A stretch of 64,000 nucleotides of DNA from Gammaproteobacteria bacterium (GTDB taxonomy: Bacteria > Pseudomonadota > Gammaproteobacteria > Pseudomonadales > Pseudomonadaceae), in contig JAAYFI010000026.1 of the NCBI GenBank assembly GCA_012728315.1, positions 47,778 to 111,777 on the forward strand, in the 5' to 3' direction. The position numbers and the translations under genes are program-made. Each line of letters starts with the position of its first letter. Position 1 is the first letter of the stretch. This document shows, piece after piece, positions 9,574 to 17,717 of this stretch. The notes under the pieces are model-generated. The model worked only from the letters and a program-made list of their open reading frames with translations, did no database searches and was not told the DNA's origin.

Positions 9574-10209
9574 TTAGTTTTGCTGGTATTGATCGAGCAT
9601 TGTATTAATGGCTTTGCGTAGGGCCGGCTCCGCTACTTGTGCATTGTGGTCGCTGCTGACTGTGCTTTGTCCACGCCAAACCAGTAAGCCGCTTTGTGCA
9701 TCGCTAAAAGTTAAACTGAGCTGTTGGTAGTATTCAGTATAAGTCTGTGGCAGCACCGGAACACTCAAGCCTATGCCTGAATAACCGTAGCGATCGTAGG
9801 GGTGTCGATGCGTACCGTAACCGTAGCCAAAGCTGGCTGATGGGTAAGGACTGTCATAATAGCTGCGCTGTATAAGCTGGTTGTTCTGGCGAGTGAATTG
9901 TACTTTGAGTTGGCATTGAGCCGGGCTGGATGCAGCGCGCAATCCGTACTGTTCAAGTTGTTCGGCGACAATGCTTGCAGCTGTATCTTGCGCGGCCAGC
10001 GTATCGTTTGGGTGTGTCTGTTGGTTATGCCAGCACCAGTAAGTATAGGATTTTAACTGGGGCGCTACTGGGTAGGCGCTGGCGTCAAAATGTGTTGCAG
10101 CTGCAGGTGGTGCCGGCGGCAGCGCTAAGCCGCTGGCTTGATAAGGGTTGCTGGCTTGGCAGCCCCATAAAGCTACTAATGCCATGCTGAATGCTAAATA
10201 ACGCAGCAT
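9574..10209 (-). CDS. DUF4136 family lipoprotein
   Basis: 211 aa. The N-terminus MLRYLAFSMALVALWGC is a lipoprotein signal with a lipobox ending at Cys17. The mature part contains the DUF4136 pattern: aromatic YTYWCW near residue 56, a middle domain ending TYTEYYQQLSLTFSDA, and LVWRGQSTVSSDHN near the end. DUF4136 proteins are outer-membrane or periplasmic lipoproteins of unknown function. A glycine/tyrosine-rich stretch (about residues 122-145, including YGYGTHRHPYDRYGYSG) precedes the last third. The gene is 30 bp downstream of cmoM in the same direction and may be cotranscribed with it. Confidence 0.85.
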   Translation of the reverse strand: MLRYLAFSMALVALWGCQASNPYQASGLALPPAPPAAATHFDASAYPVAPQLKSYTYWCWHNQQTHPNDTLAAQDTAASIVAEQLEQYGLRAASSPAQCQLKVQFTRQNNQLIQRSYYDSPYPSASFGYGYGTHRHPYDRYGYSGIGLSVPVLPQTYTEYYQQLSLTFSDAQSGLLVWRGQSTVSSDHNAQVAEPALRKAINTMLDQYQQN

Positions 10210-10239
10210 ACGGTGCCTGCAAAGAGACCTGATTGAGTT

Positions 10240-11004
10240 TCAGTCTACTTGGATTGTGCGCGGCTGGCAAAGCCAATGCAGATAGCGTCCTAAGCCTGAT
10301 AAAGCGGGGTGGCGACGGTAGCTGAGCTCGGTGCTGAGCAATTCTTCTGGAGCGATTTTCTGGCGAAATTGCGCAGGCATATAATCATGGAATACCCGAA
10401 TGCCGCTGCGCTGCTGAATATGCCAAAGCGACTCGACTTGGACCGCCAGTTCGCGTGGGTCCAGTGGTTGTTGCGGCGTGAGTCCTCCGGCATCACCGGT
10501 AAAACGCTGTTGGCTTAATTTGCGCAAATTGCCCTTAAGTAAGTTTTGTAAAATGAGCCCATCTTTGTTGTAAAACGCCAGTGAAAGCCAGCCATGTGCT
10601 GCGGTAAGGCGGTGCAGAGCTGTCAAAATCGCACTGGGTTCTGCGAGCCACTCTAACACGGCATGACATAACACAAGATCGTATTGGCTAGTGTTTTGTT
10701 GCGCAAAAGACTGCCAGTTACTGTGGATAAAGGTCGCTTGACACTGTGCCTCAGCAAAGCGTTGCTGCGCTGCTTCGAGCATGGCTTGCGCGGGCTCAAC
10801 TAAAGTCACCTGATGACCTTGTTCAGCCAGCCATAACGCCATATGTCCAAGTCCCGCGCCAATATCTAAAACGCGCAAGGGTTGTTGTGCCAGCACCTCA
10901 TTAAGGTCCGCCTGTAGAACGGCTAAGCGTATTGCACCTTTATTGCTGCCATAGATTTTCTGCGCAAAACGAATGGCGAGCTCATCAAAATGTTGGTCGT
11001 GCAT
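10240..11004 (-). CDS. cmoM: tRNA 5-carboxymethoxyuridine methyltransferase CmoM (SmtA)
   Basis: 254 aa class I SAM-dependent methyltransferase. It begins MHDQHFDELAIRFAQKIYGS, very like the E. coli CmoM N-terminus, and has motif I VLDIGAGLGHMA near residue 50 and LCHAVLEWL near residue 116. CmoM methylates cmo5U34 of certain tRNAs to mcmo5U. The ATG at 11004 is preferred over a longer frame from 11040 because family similarity begins there and AAGAG precedes it at a usable distance. It may form an operon with the downstream DUF4136 gene; the DUF4124 pair upstream lies in the same orientation. Confidence 0.88.
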   Translation of the reverse strand: MHDQHFDELAIRFAQKIYGSNKGAIRLAVLQADLNEVLAQQPLRVLDIGAGLGHMALWLAEQGHQVTLVEPAQAMLEAAQQRFAEAQCQATFIHSNWQSFAQQNTSQYDLVLCHAVLEWLAEPSAILTALHRLTAAHGWLSLAFYNKDGLILQNLLKGNLRKLSQQRFTGDAGGLTPQQPLDPRELAVQVESLWHIQQRSGIRVFHDYMPAQFRQKIAPEELLSTELSYRRHPALSGLGRYLHWLCQPRTIQVD

Positions 11005-11089
11005 AGTGTTACTCTTGAAAAATGCGAGGCACTCTAACAAAGAGCGCAGTTGTGCGGCAAACCGCAGTCTGGGCTGCGATGGGTGTCAA

Positions 11090-11725
11090 TTAAGACTTGA
11101 AAAAAGGCAAAGTGGCAGGCTTGTCTTTAGGCTTATCTTTTAACGGGCATTCTGGCCGTATTCCATACTCGCCTTGCTCACAGGGGCGCACTCGACGTTT
11201 ATCACTTAAAGTGATTTGTCGTAAGTGGAACGGTTGCGCCGGTGTGCGCTCGAGAACAAAGCCTTGCTCATTGATGATTTCAACGGCTAACCAATGCGTA
11301 CCACGATCAATGTCTTGCAGCCTGAAGACAGGGCTGCGGCTAGGGTCAAGTGCAGGCTCGCCATCTAAAATTAATCGATAGCGATGCCCTTCTAGCAGTG
11401 TTGGTTCACTGCTAATGGTGACAATCAGCTGCCGATCATTGGCGCGCAAAGTGGCGTCGGGTTCTGGCGTTAAAATACGCAGCACTTGATACTGAGGCGT
11501 TAGCGGCTCAGCGCTATCTTGATACACCGGTGGCGGTTGAATAACAGGTGGTGATGGCAGTCGGTTGGATGGAGCTGCCTGAATGGTTTCAAAGTGCTGC
11601 TGTCGCGGGGGCTGGTCGGTAAAGACACGCTCACCGTTGGCATCGATATAGGTATAAATTGCTGCCCAAGTTGAGGGGGCAGCGCAGAGCATTAAAAGTA
11701 TAAAAAAGCTGCGTAATATCATCAT
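11090..11725 (-). CDS. DUF4124 domain periplasmic protein (second of a pair)
   Basis: 211 aa. A cleavable signal peptide (MMILRSFFILLMLCAAPSTWA) is followed at once by the DUF4124 domain IYTYIDANGERVFTDQPP. A beta-rich region after residue 70 resembles a Fn3-like or Ig-like fold with repeated PQYQVLRILTPEPDATLRAN-type phrases. Function unknown. It starts by overlapping the stop of the upstream DUF4124 gene by one base (TAATG) and is clearly a diverged paralogue of it. A DUF4124 pair near glnA is also seen in Pseudomonas genomes. Confidence 0.85.
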   Translation of the reverse strand: MMILRSFFILLMLCAAPSTWAAIYTYIDANGERVFTDQPPRQQHFETIQAAPSNRLPSPPVIQPPPVYQDSAEPLTPQYQVLRILTPEPDATLRANDRQLIVTISSEPTLLEGHRYRLILDGEPALDPSRSPVFRLQDIDRGTHWLAVEIINEQGFVLERTPAQPFHLRQITLSDKRRVRPCEQGEYGIRPECPLKDKPKDKPATLPFFKS

Positions 11726-12252
11726 TAGGGAGCACGGTTGCCGACGTGCACACGCTGCACGGTAATGATCTGTTCGCTGCTGATTTGCAGCACTTTGCCA
11801 TTGGCCAGTACTTGGACGGCTAGACGGTGTTCGCCTCGAGCAAGATTTGTAACAGCTAAGTGGGTAGAGGTGCTGGCTGCTCCATAGGCTTGTCCATCGA
11901 CCAGTAACTGTAAGCGGTGTTGGTTGCCTAATTGAGGCTCGATTTCAACCTGCACGTTAAAACTGCCATTGTTAGCGCGTAACGCTTCATTGTCTGGCAA
12001 GCCCGTGAGTTGCAGTACAGCGTACGGCGCTGCTTGTTGCGCTGCCTCTGGTGTGTCTGTGTGCTGGGTGTCTGCCGGAGTGTTTGTGAGCGGCACGCTA
12101 TTAATCGCAGGCAGCTCGACACTGCTGGCATCTACACCAAGTGGTGGCTGGTCGGTGTAGACACGGTTGCCTTTATCATCAGTGTATTGATAAATCTGAG
12201 CAGTGACAGGCAGTGTTATCGCGAGCAAAGCAGTGGCAAATAATAGACGCAT
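11725..12252 (-). CDS. DUF4124 domain periplasmic protein (first of a pair)
   Basis: 175 aa. Signal peptide MRLLFATALLAITLPVTAQ, then DUF4124 IYQYTDDKGNRVYTDQPP at residues 20-37. Residues 75-170 have the same layout as the downstream paralogue: YAVLQLTGLPDNEALRAN, then LLVDGQ, GEHRLAVQV. The pair probably arose by tandem duplication. Predicted periplasmic, function unknown. It is divergent from glnA across a 413-bp intergenic region and is translated just before its paralogue with a one-base overlap. Confidence 0.85.
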   Translation of the reverse strand: MRLLFATALLAITLPVTAQIYQYTDDKGNRVYTDQPPLGVDASSVELPAINSVPLTNTPADTQHTDTPEAAQQAAPYAVLQLTGLPDNEALRANNGSFNVQVEIEPQLGNQHRLQLLVDGQAYGAASTSTHLAVTNLARGEHRLAVQVLANGKVLQISSEQIITVQRVHVGNRAP

Positions 12253-12450
12253 AACCCATTCCTTGTAATGATTGTTTAAGCGTTACACGCTCTGCATCGT
12301 TAGGCAAGTGTTTCGCCGATTTGCTGTGTAAAAGTCGACAAAAACAGCGCGTATTTACAAGTTTGTCAGCAAAGAATAAAAAAACTGAATTGTATCGCTG
12401 TGCCGCGTACACTATGCCAAGTTATGTCTTGTTGATTTGAGGCCGGTTGC

Positions 12451-12486
12451 GCTCATTATTACGCAATTTTTTTTGCAATAGTGAGC
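12451..12486. repeat. Imperfect inverted repeat in the glnA upstream region
   Basis: GCTCATTATTACGCAA (12451-12466) is an imperfect mirror of TTGCAATAGTGAGC (12473-12486) across a T-run. It lies about 80-115 bp upstream of the sigma-54-type promoter, where an NtrC enhancer would be expected, but it does not match the NtrC consensus well. The rest of the 413-bp gap (12253-12665) shows no coding potential. Confidence 0.35.
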
Positions 12487-12563
12487 ATTAGGGGCTAGCG
12501 CTGGCATTGGGCAGCAGTCAAAATAGCAAGCTGAATATAATTACGCGTCTCGCCCTCGGTTAT

Positions 12564-12578
12564 TGGCACACTCCTTGT
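12564..12578 (+). promoter_or_regulatory. Sigma-54 type promoter of glnA
   Basis: TGGCAC-ACTCC-TTGT has the -24 GG and -12 TTG elements with the right spacing (consensus TGGCAC-N5-TTGC), differing only in the last base. It would start transcription near 12589, giving a leader of about 77 nt to glnA. NtrC/RpoN control of glnA is well established in this group. Confidence 0.7.
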
Positions 12579-12665
12579 CTTGCCGAGACAGGATCTGTGG
12601 CGAGCGTACTGCCCGGAAGCCTGTTGCTGGGTGGGCACCTCGTTTATGAAGTCTTGGAGACCATG

Positions 12666-14069
12666 ATGTCAAAGTCGCTCGAACTGATACAAACCCATAA
12701 TGCAAAATGGATCGATTTGCGTTTTACCGATATTGGTGGGCAACAGCACCATATCACGATGCCAGCTCGGGATGCTGATGAAGATTTTTTCGAGCAAGGT
12801 AAAATGTTTGATGGTTCCTCAATGGCGGGCTGGAAAGGCATTGAGGCGTCGGACATGATTTTGTTGCCAGATGACAGCACTGCAGTGATGGATCCTTTCA
12901 CGCAAGAGCCGACTTTGATTTTAGTGTGTGATGTCATTGAGCCCTCTACCATGCAGGGTTATGACCGTGATCCGCGTGCCATTGCGTCGCGAGCAGAAGA
13001 ATATTTAAAGTCGACTGGTATTGGTGACACGGTTTTTGTCGGTCCAGAACCTGAGTTTTTTATTTTCGATCAGGTCAAGTTTAAGTCTGATATCTCTGGC
13101 TCTATGTTTAAAATTTATTCTGAGCAGGCCGCTTGGAATAGTGATGCGGATATCGAGGGTGGCAATAAAGGTCACCGTGTGGGTGTTAAAGGCGGTTATA
13201 TGCCAACGCCACCAAACGATTATGATCATGAGCTGCGCACTGCCATGTGTAATGCGCTGGAGGAAATGGGGCAGTTTGTTGAAGTGCACCATCATGAAGT
13301 AGCCACCGCAGGTCAAAATGAAATTGGCACACGATTTAACACCCTTGTTGCTAAGGCCGACGAAGTGCAGGCGCTGAAGTATGTCGTACACAATGTTGCT
13401 GATGCTTATGGCCGCACTGCCACTTTTATGCCAAAGCCGCTGTATGGCGATAATGGTTCAGGTATGCATGTGCATATGTCTATTGCTGCAGGCGGCAAAA
13501 ATATTTTCTCTGGTGAAGGCTATGCGGGTTTGTCAGACACCGCTTTGTACTTTGTCGGCGGCATTATTAAGCATGGTAAGGCATTGAATGCGTTGACTAA
13601 CCCGTCAACCAACTCCTATAAGCGCTTAGTTCCAGGTTTTGAGGCGCCAGTGATGCTGGCATACTCTGCGCGTAACCGTTCAGCTTCGATTCGTATCCCT
13701 TATGTGACCAGCCCTAAAGCGCGTCGCATTGAAGCGCGTTTTCCGGATCCGTCAGCTAACCCTTACTTAGCCTTTGCTGCGCTATTAATGGCGGGCTTAG
13801 ATGGTATCCAAAATCGAATTCACCCAGGTGATGCCGCGGATAAAAATCTGTATGACTTACCACCGGAAGAGTCGAAACAGATTCCTCAGGTGTGTGGCAG
13901 TTTAAAAGAGGCTTTGGAGGCTTTGGACGCCGATCGCGACTTCTTATTGCGGGGTGGTGTCTTCAGTAATGAATTTCTCGATGCCTTTATTGCTCTTAAA
14001 GCTGAAGAGGAACTGCGTGTGCGGACCTTTGTACATCCGTTAGAATATGAGCTGTATTACAGCTGCTAA
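12666..14069 (+). CDS. glnA: Glutamine synthetase type I
   Basis: ATP-dependent synthesis of glutamine from glutamate and ammonia; cytoplasmic dodecamer. The protein has 467 aa from the ATG at 12666, against 469 in related species. GGAG at 12656-12659 sits 6 bases before this ATG and 3 before the ATG at 12663, so the second start is favoured. The open frame continues to 12507 but that part has no family similarity and contains the promoter. Visible motifs are [35 protein letters not shown], the ATP-binding [13 protein letters not shown] and the adenylylation site NLYDLPPEE, so GlnE-type control is expected. Confidence 0.96.
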   Translation: MSKSLELIQTHNAKWIDLRFTDIGGQQHHITMPARDADEDFFEQGKMFDGSSMAGWKGIEASDMILLPDDSTAVMDPFTQEPTLILVCDVIEPSTMQGYDRDPRAIASRAEEYLKSTGIGDTVFVGPEPEFFIFDQVKFKSDISGSMFKIYSEQAAWNSDADIEGGNKGHRVGVKGGYMPTPPNDYDHELRTAMCNALEEMGQFVEVHHHEVATAGQNEIGTRFNTLVAKADEVQALKYVVHNVADAYGRTATFMPKPLYGDNGSGMHVHMSIAAGGKNIFSGEGYAGLSDTALYFVGGIIKHGKALNALTNPSTNSYKRLVPGFEAPVMLAYSARNRSASIRIPYVTSPKARRIEARFPDPSANPYLAFAALLMAGLDGIQNRIHPGDAADKNLYDLPPEESKQIPQVCGSLKEALEALDADRDFLLRGGVFSNEFLDAFIALKAEEELRVRTFVHPLEYELYYSC

Positions 14070-14087
14070 CTTAAATAATCAGCGGGC

Positions 14088-14151
14088 GAGCAGGGCGGTG
14101 TGCTATTGGATGCACAGTGTGCTGCTCGTTGTTTGAGCATTTTTTTGAAAA
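14088..14151 (+). terminator. Possible terminator after glnA
   Basis: GAGCAG (14088-14093) pairs with CTGCTC (14122-14127), with partial inner pairing. A T-rich stretch with seven or more T follows at about 14141. The gap between the stem and the T-run is long, so this is a tentative call. Confidence 0.4.
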
Positions 14152-14218
14152 AGCTGCTATCATTTGCGCCCATTTTTGCGGTTGCTTTGGTAACCCTTCT
14201 TAGCGACCTGTTTGCACA

Positions 14219-15709
14219 ATGAAATTAATTCTAAAATCTTTTGCTGAAATCACCATTAAAAGCCGCCCTGTGCGTCGACAGTTTTTACGTCAGCTGGGTA
14301 AAAATATACGCACGGTACTGCGCGATCTTGATCCTCAGGTCAAGGTTGAAGGTGAGTGGGATAACTTAGAGTTATTGACGACGCTGGAAGACCCTGCCGA
14401 TTTACAAGAGCTGTATGCTCGCTTGCGTTGTACGCCGGGTATTGCGCATTTCTTTCAAGTGCTTGAGTACCCCTTAGGTGATTTAGACGATATTGCTTTG
14501 CGCTGCAAAGATCATTACTGCGAATTAATTAAAGGACGAACCTTTGCTGTGCGCTGCAAACGTATTGGCAAACATCCTTATTCTTCCGTGGATGTTGAAC
14601 GCTATGTGGGCAGCCAGCTGCGCCAACAGTGCGGAGCATCAGGTATCGACTTGACTCGACCTGAGGTTGAAGTGCGCTGTGAAGTGCGTCATCAGCGTTT
14701 GCTTATCGAATATGAGCGACACCAAGGTATTGGTGGTTATCCGCTTGGTACGGTTGAGCAAGCGCTGGTGTTAATGTCCGGTGGTTTTGACTCAACCGTA
14801 GCTGCCTACCAAATGATGCGTCGTGGTCTATTAACGCACTTTTGCTTTTTTAATTTAGGTGGGCGTGCGCACGAACTGGGTGTTAAAGAAGTTGCATATT
14901 ATTTGTGGAAAAAATATGGCAGCTCCCATCGTGTGCTTTTTATCAGTGTGCCTTTTGAAGAAGTGCTCGGTGATATTTTAGAGCATGTCGATAATGGCCA
15001 TATGGGCGTTGTGCTTAAGCGCATGATGCTGAAGGCTGCAGAACAGATTGCCGATGATTTAGAGCTGGAAACCTTGGTGACCGGTGAGGCCATTTCACAA
15101 GTAGCCAGCCAGACGCTCACCAATCTTGCTGTGATTGATAAAGCGACCAGTAAGTTGGTGGTGCGCCCACTGATTACGGAGCATAAGCAAGATATTATCA
15201 GTACGGCGGTTGAAATTGGCACTGCAGAGTTTGCTGAACATATGCCCGAATATTGCGGTGTAATTTCAGTAAACCCCAAAACCCGCGCCAAGCTCGGGCG
15301 CGTTGTGCATGAAGAAAGCCGTTTAGATGCTGACATTTTACAGCGTGCGGTAGACCGCGCAACTCGGGTCACTATGGACAAAGTGCTCGAAGAGCTCGGT
15401 AACGATGTGCATGTTGAGCAGATCAGTGAAGCGCTGCCAGGCCAGATTGTTATTGATATTCGCCATCCGGATGAAGTGGATGAGCACCCGTTAATTCTAG
15501 AAGGCATTGAGCAAATGGCAGTGCCTTTTTACGCTATTAATGGACGATTTAAAGACTTTGATCCTAATCGGCAATACTTGCTGTATTGCGATCAGGGTAT
15601 GATGAGCAAACTGCATGCTCATCATTTATTGCATGAAGGTTATGCAAATGTGCGTGTTTACCGCCCTGAGCAAGGTGGCAGCCGCGCGCAAGCAGTCACG
15701 CATGATTAG
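14219..15709 (+). CDS. thiI: tRNA 4-thiouridine synthetase / sulfurtransferase ThiI
   Basis: 496 aa (E. coli 482). ThiI adenylates U8 of tRNA and inserts sulfur, and supplies sulfur for the thiamine thiazole. Domains in order: N-terminal ferredoxin-like/THUMP (about 1-165), PP-loop ATPase with [11 protein letters not shown] near residue 185, and a C-terminal rhodanese domain. The conserved disulfide cysteine is in [12 protein letters not shown] (E. coli Cys344) and the rhodanese catalytic cysteine in [10 protein letters not shown] (E. coli Cys456). The start ATG lacks an obvious ribosome site. The order glnA-thiI-typA is conserved in Pseudomonas. Confidence 0.95.
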   Translation: MKLILKSFAEITIKSRPVRRQFLRQLGKNIRTVLRDLDPQVKVEGEWDNLELLTTLEDPADLQELYARLRCTPGIAHFFQVLEYPLGDLDDIALRCKDHYCELIKGRTFAVRCKRIGKHPYSSVDVERYVGSQLRQQCGASGIDLTRPEVEVRCEVRHQRLLIEYERHQGIGGYPLGTVEQALVLMSGGFDSTVAAYQMMRRGLLTHFCFFNLGGRAHELGVKEVAYYLWKKYGSSHRVLFISVPFEEVLGDILEHVDNGHMGVVLKRMMLKAAEQIADDLELETLVTGEAISQVASQTLTNLAVIDKATSKLVVRPLITEHKQDIISTAVEIGTAEFAEHMPEYCGVISVNPKTRAKLGRVVHEESRLDADILQRAVDRATRVTMDKVLEELGNDVHVEQISEALPGQIVIDIRHPDEVDEHPLILEGIEQMAVPFYAINGRFKDFDPNRQYLLYCDQGMMSKLHAHHLLHEGYANVRVYRPEQGGSRAQAVTHD

Positions 15710-15850
15710 ATACTTATTATGGATTCGTTTGTGGAGCTGTGTGGCGATGCCGCAGCAGTTACGCCCACCTGATCCATAAAGCCTGATCCACTTTGATTCG
15801 ATCTGACGCGCTTTGCGTGCAGCCTAGATATTTTTATTTGAGATAAACTT

Positions 15851-17668
15851 GTGATTGAGAATTTACGCAACATTGCCATTATTGCCCACGTTGACCACGG
15901 TAAAACCACCTTGGTTGATGCCCTGTTACGCGCCTCTGGAACTTTAGACCGTAAAGAGTTGGACTCTGACCGTGTGATGGACTCCAACGACCAGGAAAAA
16001 GAGCGTGGTATTACTATTTTGGCGAAAAATACCGCCATTAAGTGGCACGACTACAACATCAACATCGTAGACACCCCAGGCCACGCCGATTTCGGTGGTG
16101 AAGTTGAGCGTGTGATGAGCATGGTTGACTGCGTTTTGTTGGTGGTTGACTCCATTGATGGCCCAATGCCGCAAACGCGCTTCGTTACCCAGAAAGCCTT
16201 CCAGTCTGGTTTGAACCCTATTGTGGTGATTAACAAAGTTGACCGTCCTGGCGCACGTCCGGACTGGGTTGTTGATCAGGTGTTTGACCTCTTTGATAAC
16301 CTCGGCGCCACCGAAGAGCAGTTGGACTTCCCAATCGTGTACGCCAGTGCGCTAAACGGTGTATCGGGTTTAGATCCAGCGGAAATGACGGAAAACATGG
16401 ATGTCTTGTTCCAAGCCATCGTTGATTATGTTGAGCCGCCTAAGGTTGACCTTGATGGTCCATTCCAGATGCAAATTTCGGCACTGGATTACAATAACTT
16501 CCTCGGTGTGATCGGTATTGGTCGTATTACTCGTGGTCGTCTCAAAGCCAACATGCCCGTGACTTCGATTGATGCGCAAGGCAAGCGTCGTAACGGTCGC
16601 CTGCAGAAAATCATGGGCCACCACGGCTTGCAGCGTGTGGAAGTTCAAGAAGCACAAGCCGGTGATATCGTGTGTGTCAGTGGTTTTGAGCCGCTGTTTA
16701 TTTCCGACACTTTATGTGATCAGAATCACGTTGAAGCATTGCCACCCTTGAGTGTTGATGAGCCCACTGTGAGCATGACGTTCCAAGTCAACGACTCACC
16801 TTTTGCCGGTAAAGAAGGTAAGTTTGTCACCAGCCGTAACTTAAAAGAGCGTCTGGAGAAAGAACTGCTGCACAACGTTGCTTTGCGTGTTGAGCAAGGT
16901 GATGACGCCGATAAGTTTAAAGTATCAGGTCGTGGTGAGTTGCACTTGTCAGTTCTGATTGAAACCATGCGTCGTGAAGGCTTTGAGTTGGCTATTTCGC
17001 GTCCGCAGGTGGTGATCAAAGAAGTGGATGGCGAAAAACAAGAGCCCTACGAAAATGTCATTCTAGATATTGAAGAGCAGCACCAAGGCCCGATTATGGA
17101 GCAGTTCGGGCTGCGTAAAGGTGAGCTCACCAATATGGTGCCGGATGGTAAAGGCCGTATCCGTCTTGAGTACACCGTACCGTCACGTGGTTTGATTGGT
17201 TTCCGTAACCAGTTTATGACCATGACTTCAGGTACCGGTATTTTAACGGGTATGTTCAGTCACTACGGTCCAATCAAAAGTGGTGAAGTCACCAGTCGCC
17301 AAAACGGTGTATTGGTATCGATGGCCACAGGTAAAGCATTGACCTATTCGCTGGAAACCTTGCAGGAACGCGGTAAATTGTTCCTCTCGCCGGGTGAAGA
17401 GGTGTATGAGGGCCAGTTAGCCGGTATCCATAGCCGTGATAACGACTTAGCGGTCAACCCAACTAAAGCGAAGAAGCTCGATAATATGCGAGTATCGGGT
17501 AAGGAAGATACCATCGCTTTAGTGCCGCCAGTGGTCTTTAGTTTGGAGCAGGCACTTGAATTTATTGAAGATGATGAGTTGGTTGAAGTTACACCAAAAT
17601 CCATCCGTCTGCGTAAAAAGTACCTCACGGAAAATGACCGTAAGCGTCACAGCCGCAGCAAAGTCTAA
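15851..17668 (+). CDS. typA: Ribosome-associated GTPase TypA/BipA
   Basis: 605 aa translational GTPase that helps 50S assembly and stress adaptation. It starts with GTG as [26 protein letters not shown], aligned exactly with the family start. G1 AHVDHGKTT, the [17 protein letters not shown] switch I, G3 [14 protein letters not shown] and G4 NKVDR are all present, followed by the EF-G-like domains and the BipA-specific C-terminus ending [21 protein letters not shown]. The 141-bp upstream gap shows no clear promoter, only a 9-base direct repeat CCTGATCCA near 15769 and 15782. A terminator follows. Confidence 0.96.
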   Translation: MIENLRNIAIIAHVDHGKTTLVDALLRASGTLDRKELDSDRVMDSNDQEKERGITILAKNTAIKWHDYNINIVDTPGHADFGGEVERVMSMVDCVLLVVDSIDGPMPQTRFVTQKAFQSGLNPIVVINKVDRPGARPDWVVDQVFDLFDNLGATEEQLDFPIVYASALNGVSGLDPAEMTENMDVLFQAIVDYVEPPKVDLDGPFQMQISALDYNNFLGVIGIGRITRGRLKANMPVTSIDAQGKRRNGRLQKIMGHHGLQRVEVQEAQAGDIVCVSGFEPLFISDTLCDQNHVEALPPLSVDEPTVSMTFQVNDSPFAGKEGKFVTSRNLKERLEKELLHNVALRVEQGDDADKFKVSGRGELHLSVLIETMRREGFELAISRPQVVIKEVDGEKQEPYENVILDIEEQHQGPIMEQFGLRKGELTNMVPDGKGRIRLEYTVPSRGLIGFRNQFMTMTSGTGILTGMFSHYGPIKSGEVTSRQNGVLVSMATGKALTYSLETLQERGKLFLSPGEEVYEGQLAGIHSRDNDLAVNPTKAKKLDNMRVSGKEDTIALVPPVVFSLEQALEFIEDDELVEVTPKSIRLRKKYLTENDRKRHSRSKV

Positions 17669-17689
17669 CTTGCGCTAAAGCTACAAAAA

Positions 17690-17717
17690 CCCGCACCGGT
17701 AACGCTGCGGGTTTTTT
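17690..17717. terminator. Bidirectional terminator between typA and the LuxR gene
   Basis: CCCGCA (17690-17695) pairs with TGCGGG (17706-17711), flanked by an A-run on the left and TTTTTT on the right. It serves typA (+) and, read from the other strand, the convergent regulator gene, whose stop codon begins inside the T-run. Confidence 0.9.

Noticed and set aside
12507..12665. N-terminal extension of glnA
   Set aside because: It contains the sigma-54 promoter, has no family similarity and would make the protein 53 residues too long.
13005..13391. 128-codon open frame antisense to glnA
   Set aside because: Low-information shadow inside a well-supported gene.
14899..15507. 202-codon open frame antisense to thiI, Ser/Thr-rich
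   Set aside because: Shadow of the thiI reading frame; composition is biased, there is no ribosome site or family similarity, and thiI is unambiguous.
15769..15790. Direct repeat CCTGATCCA before typA as an operator
   Set aside because: Only two short copies with no matching regulator consensus; too weak to call.
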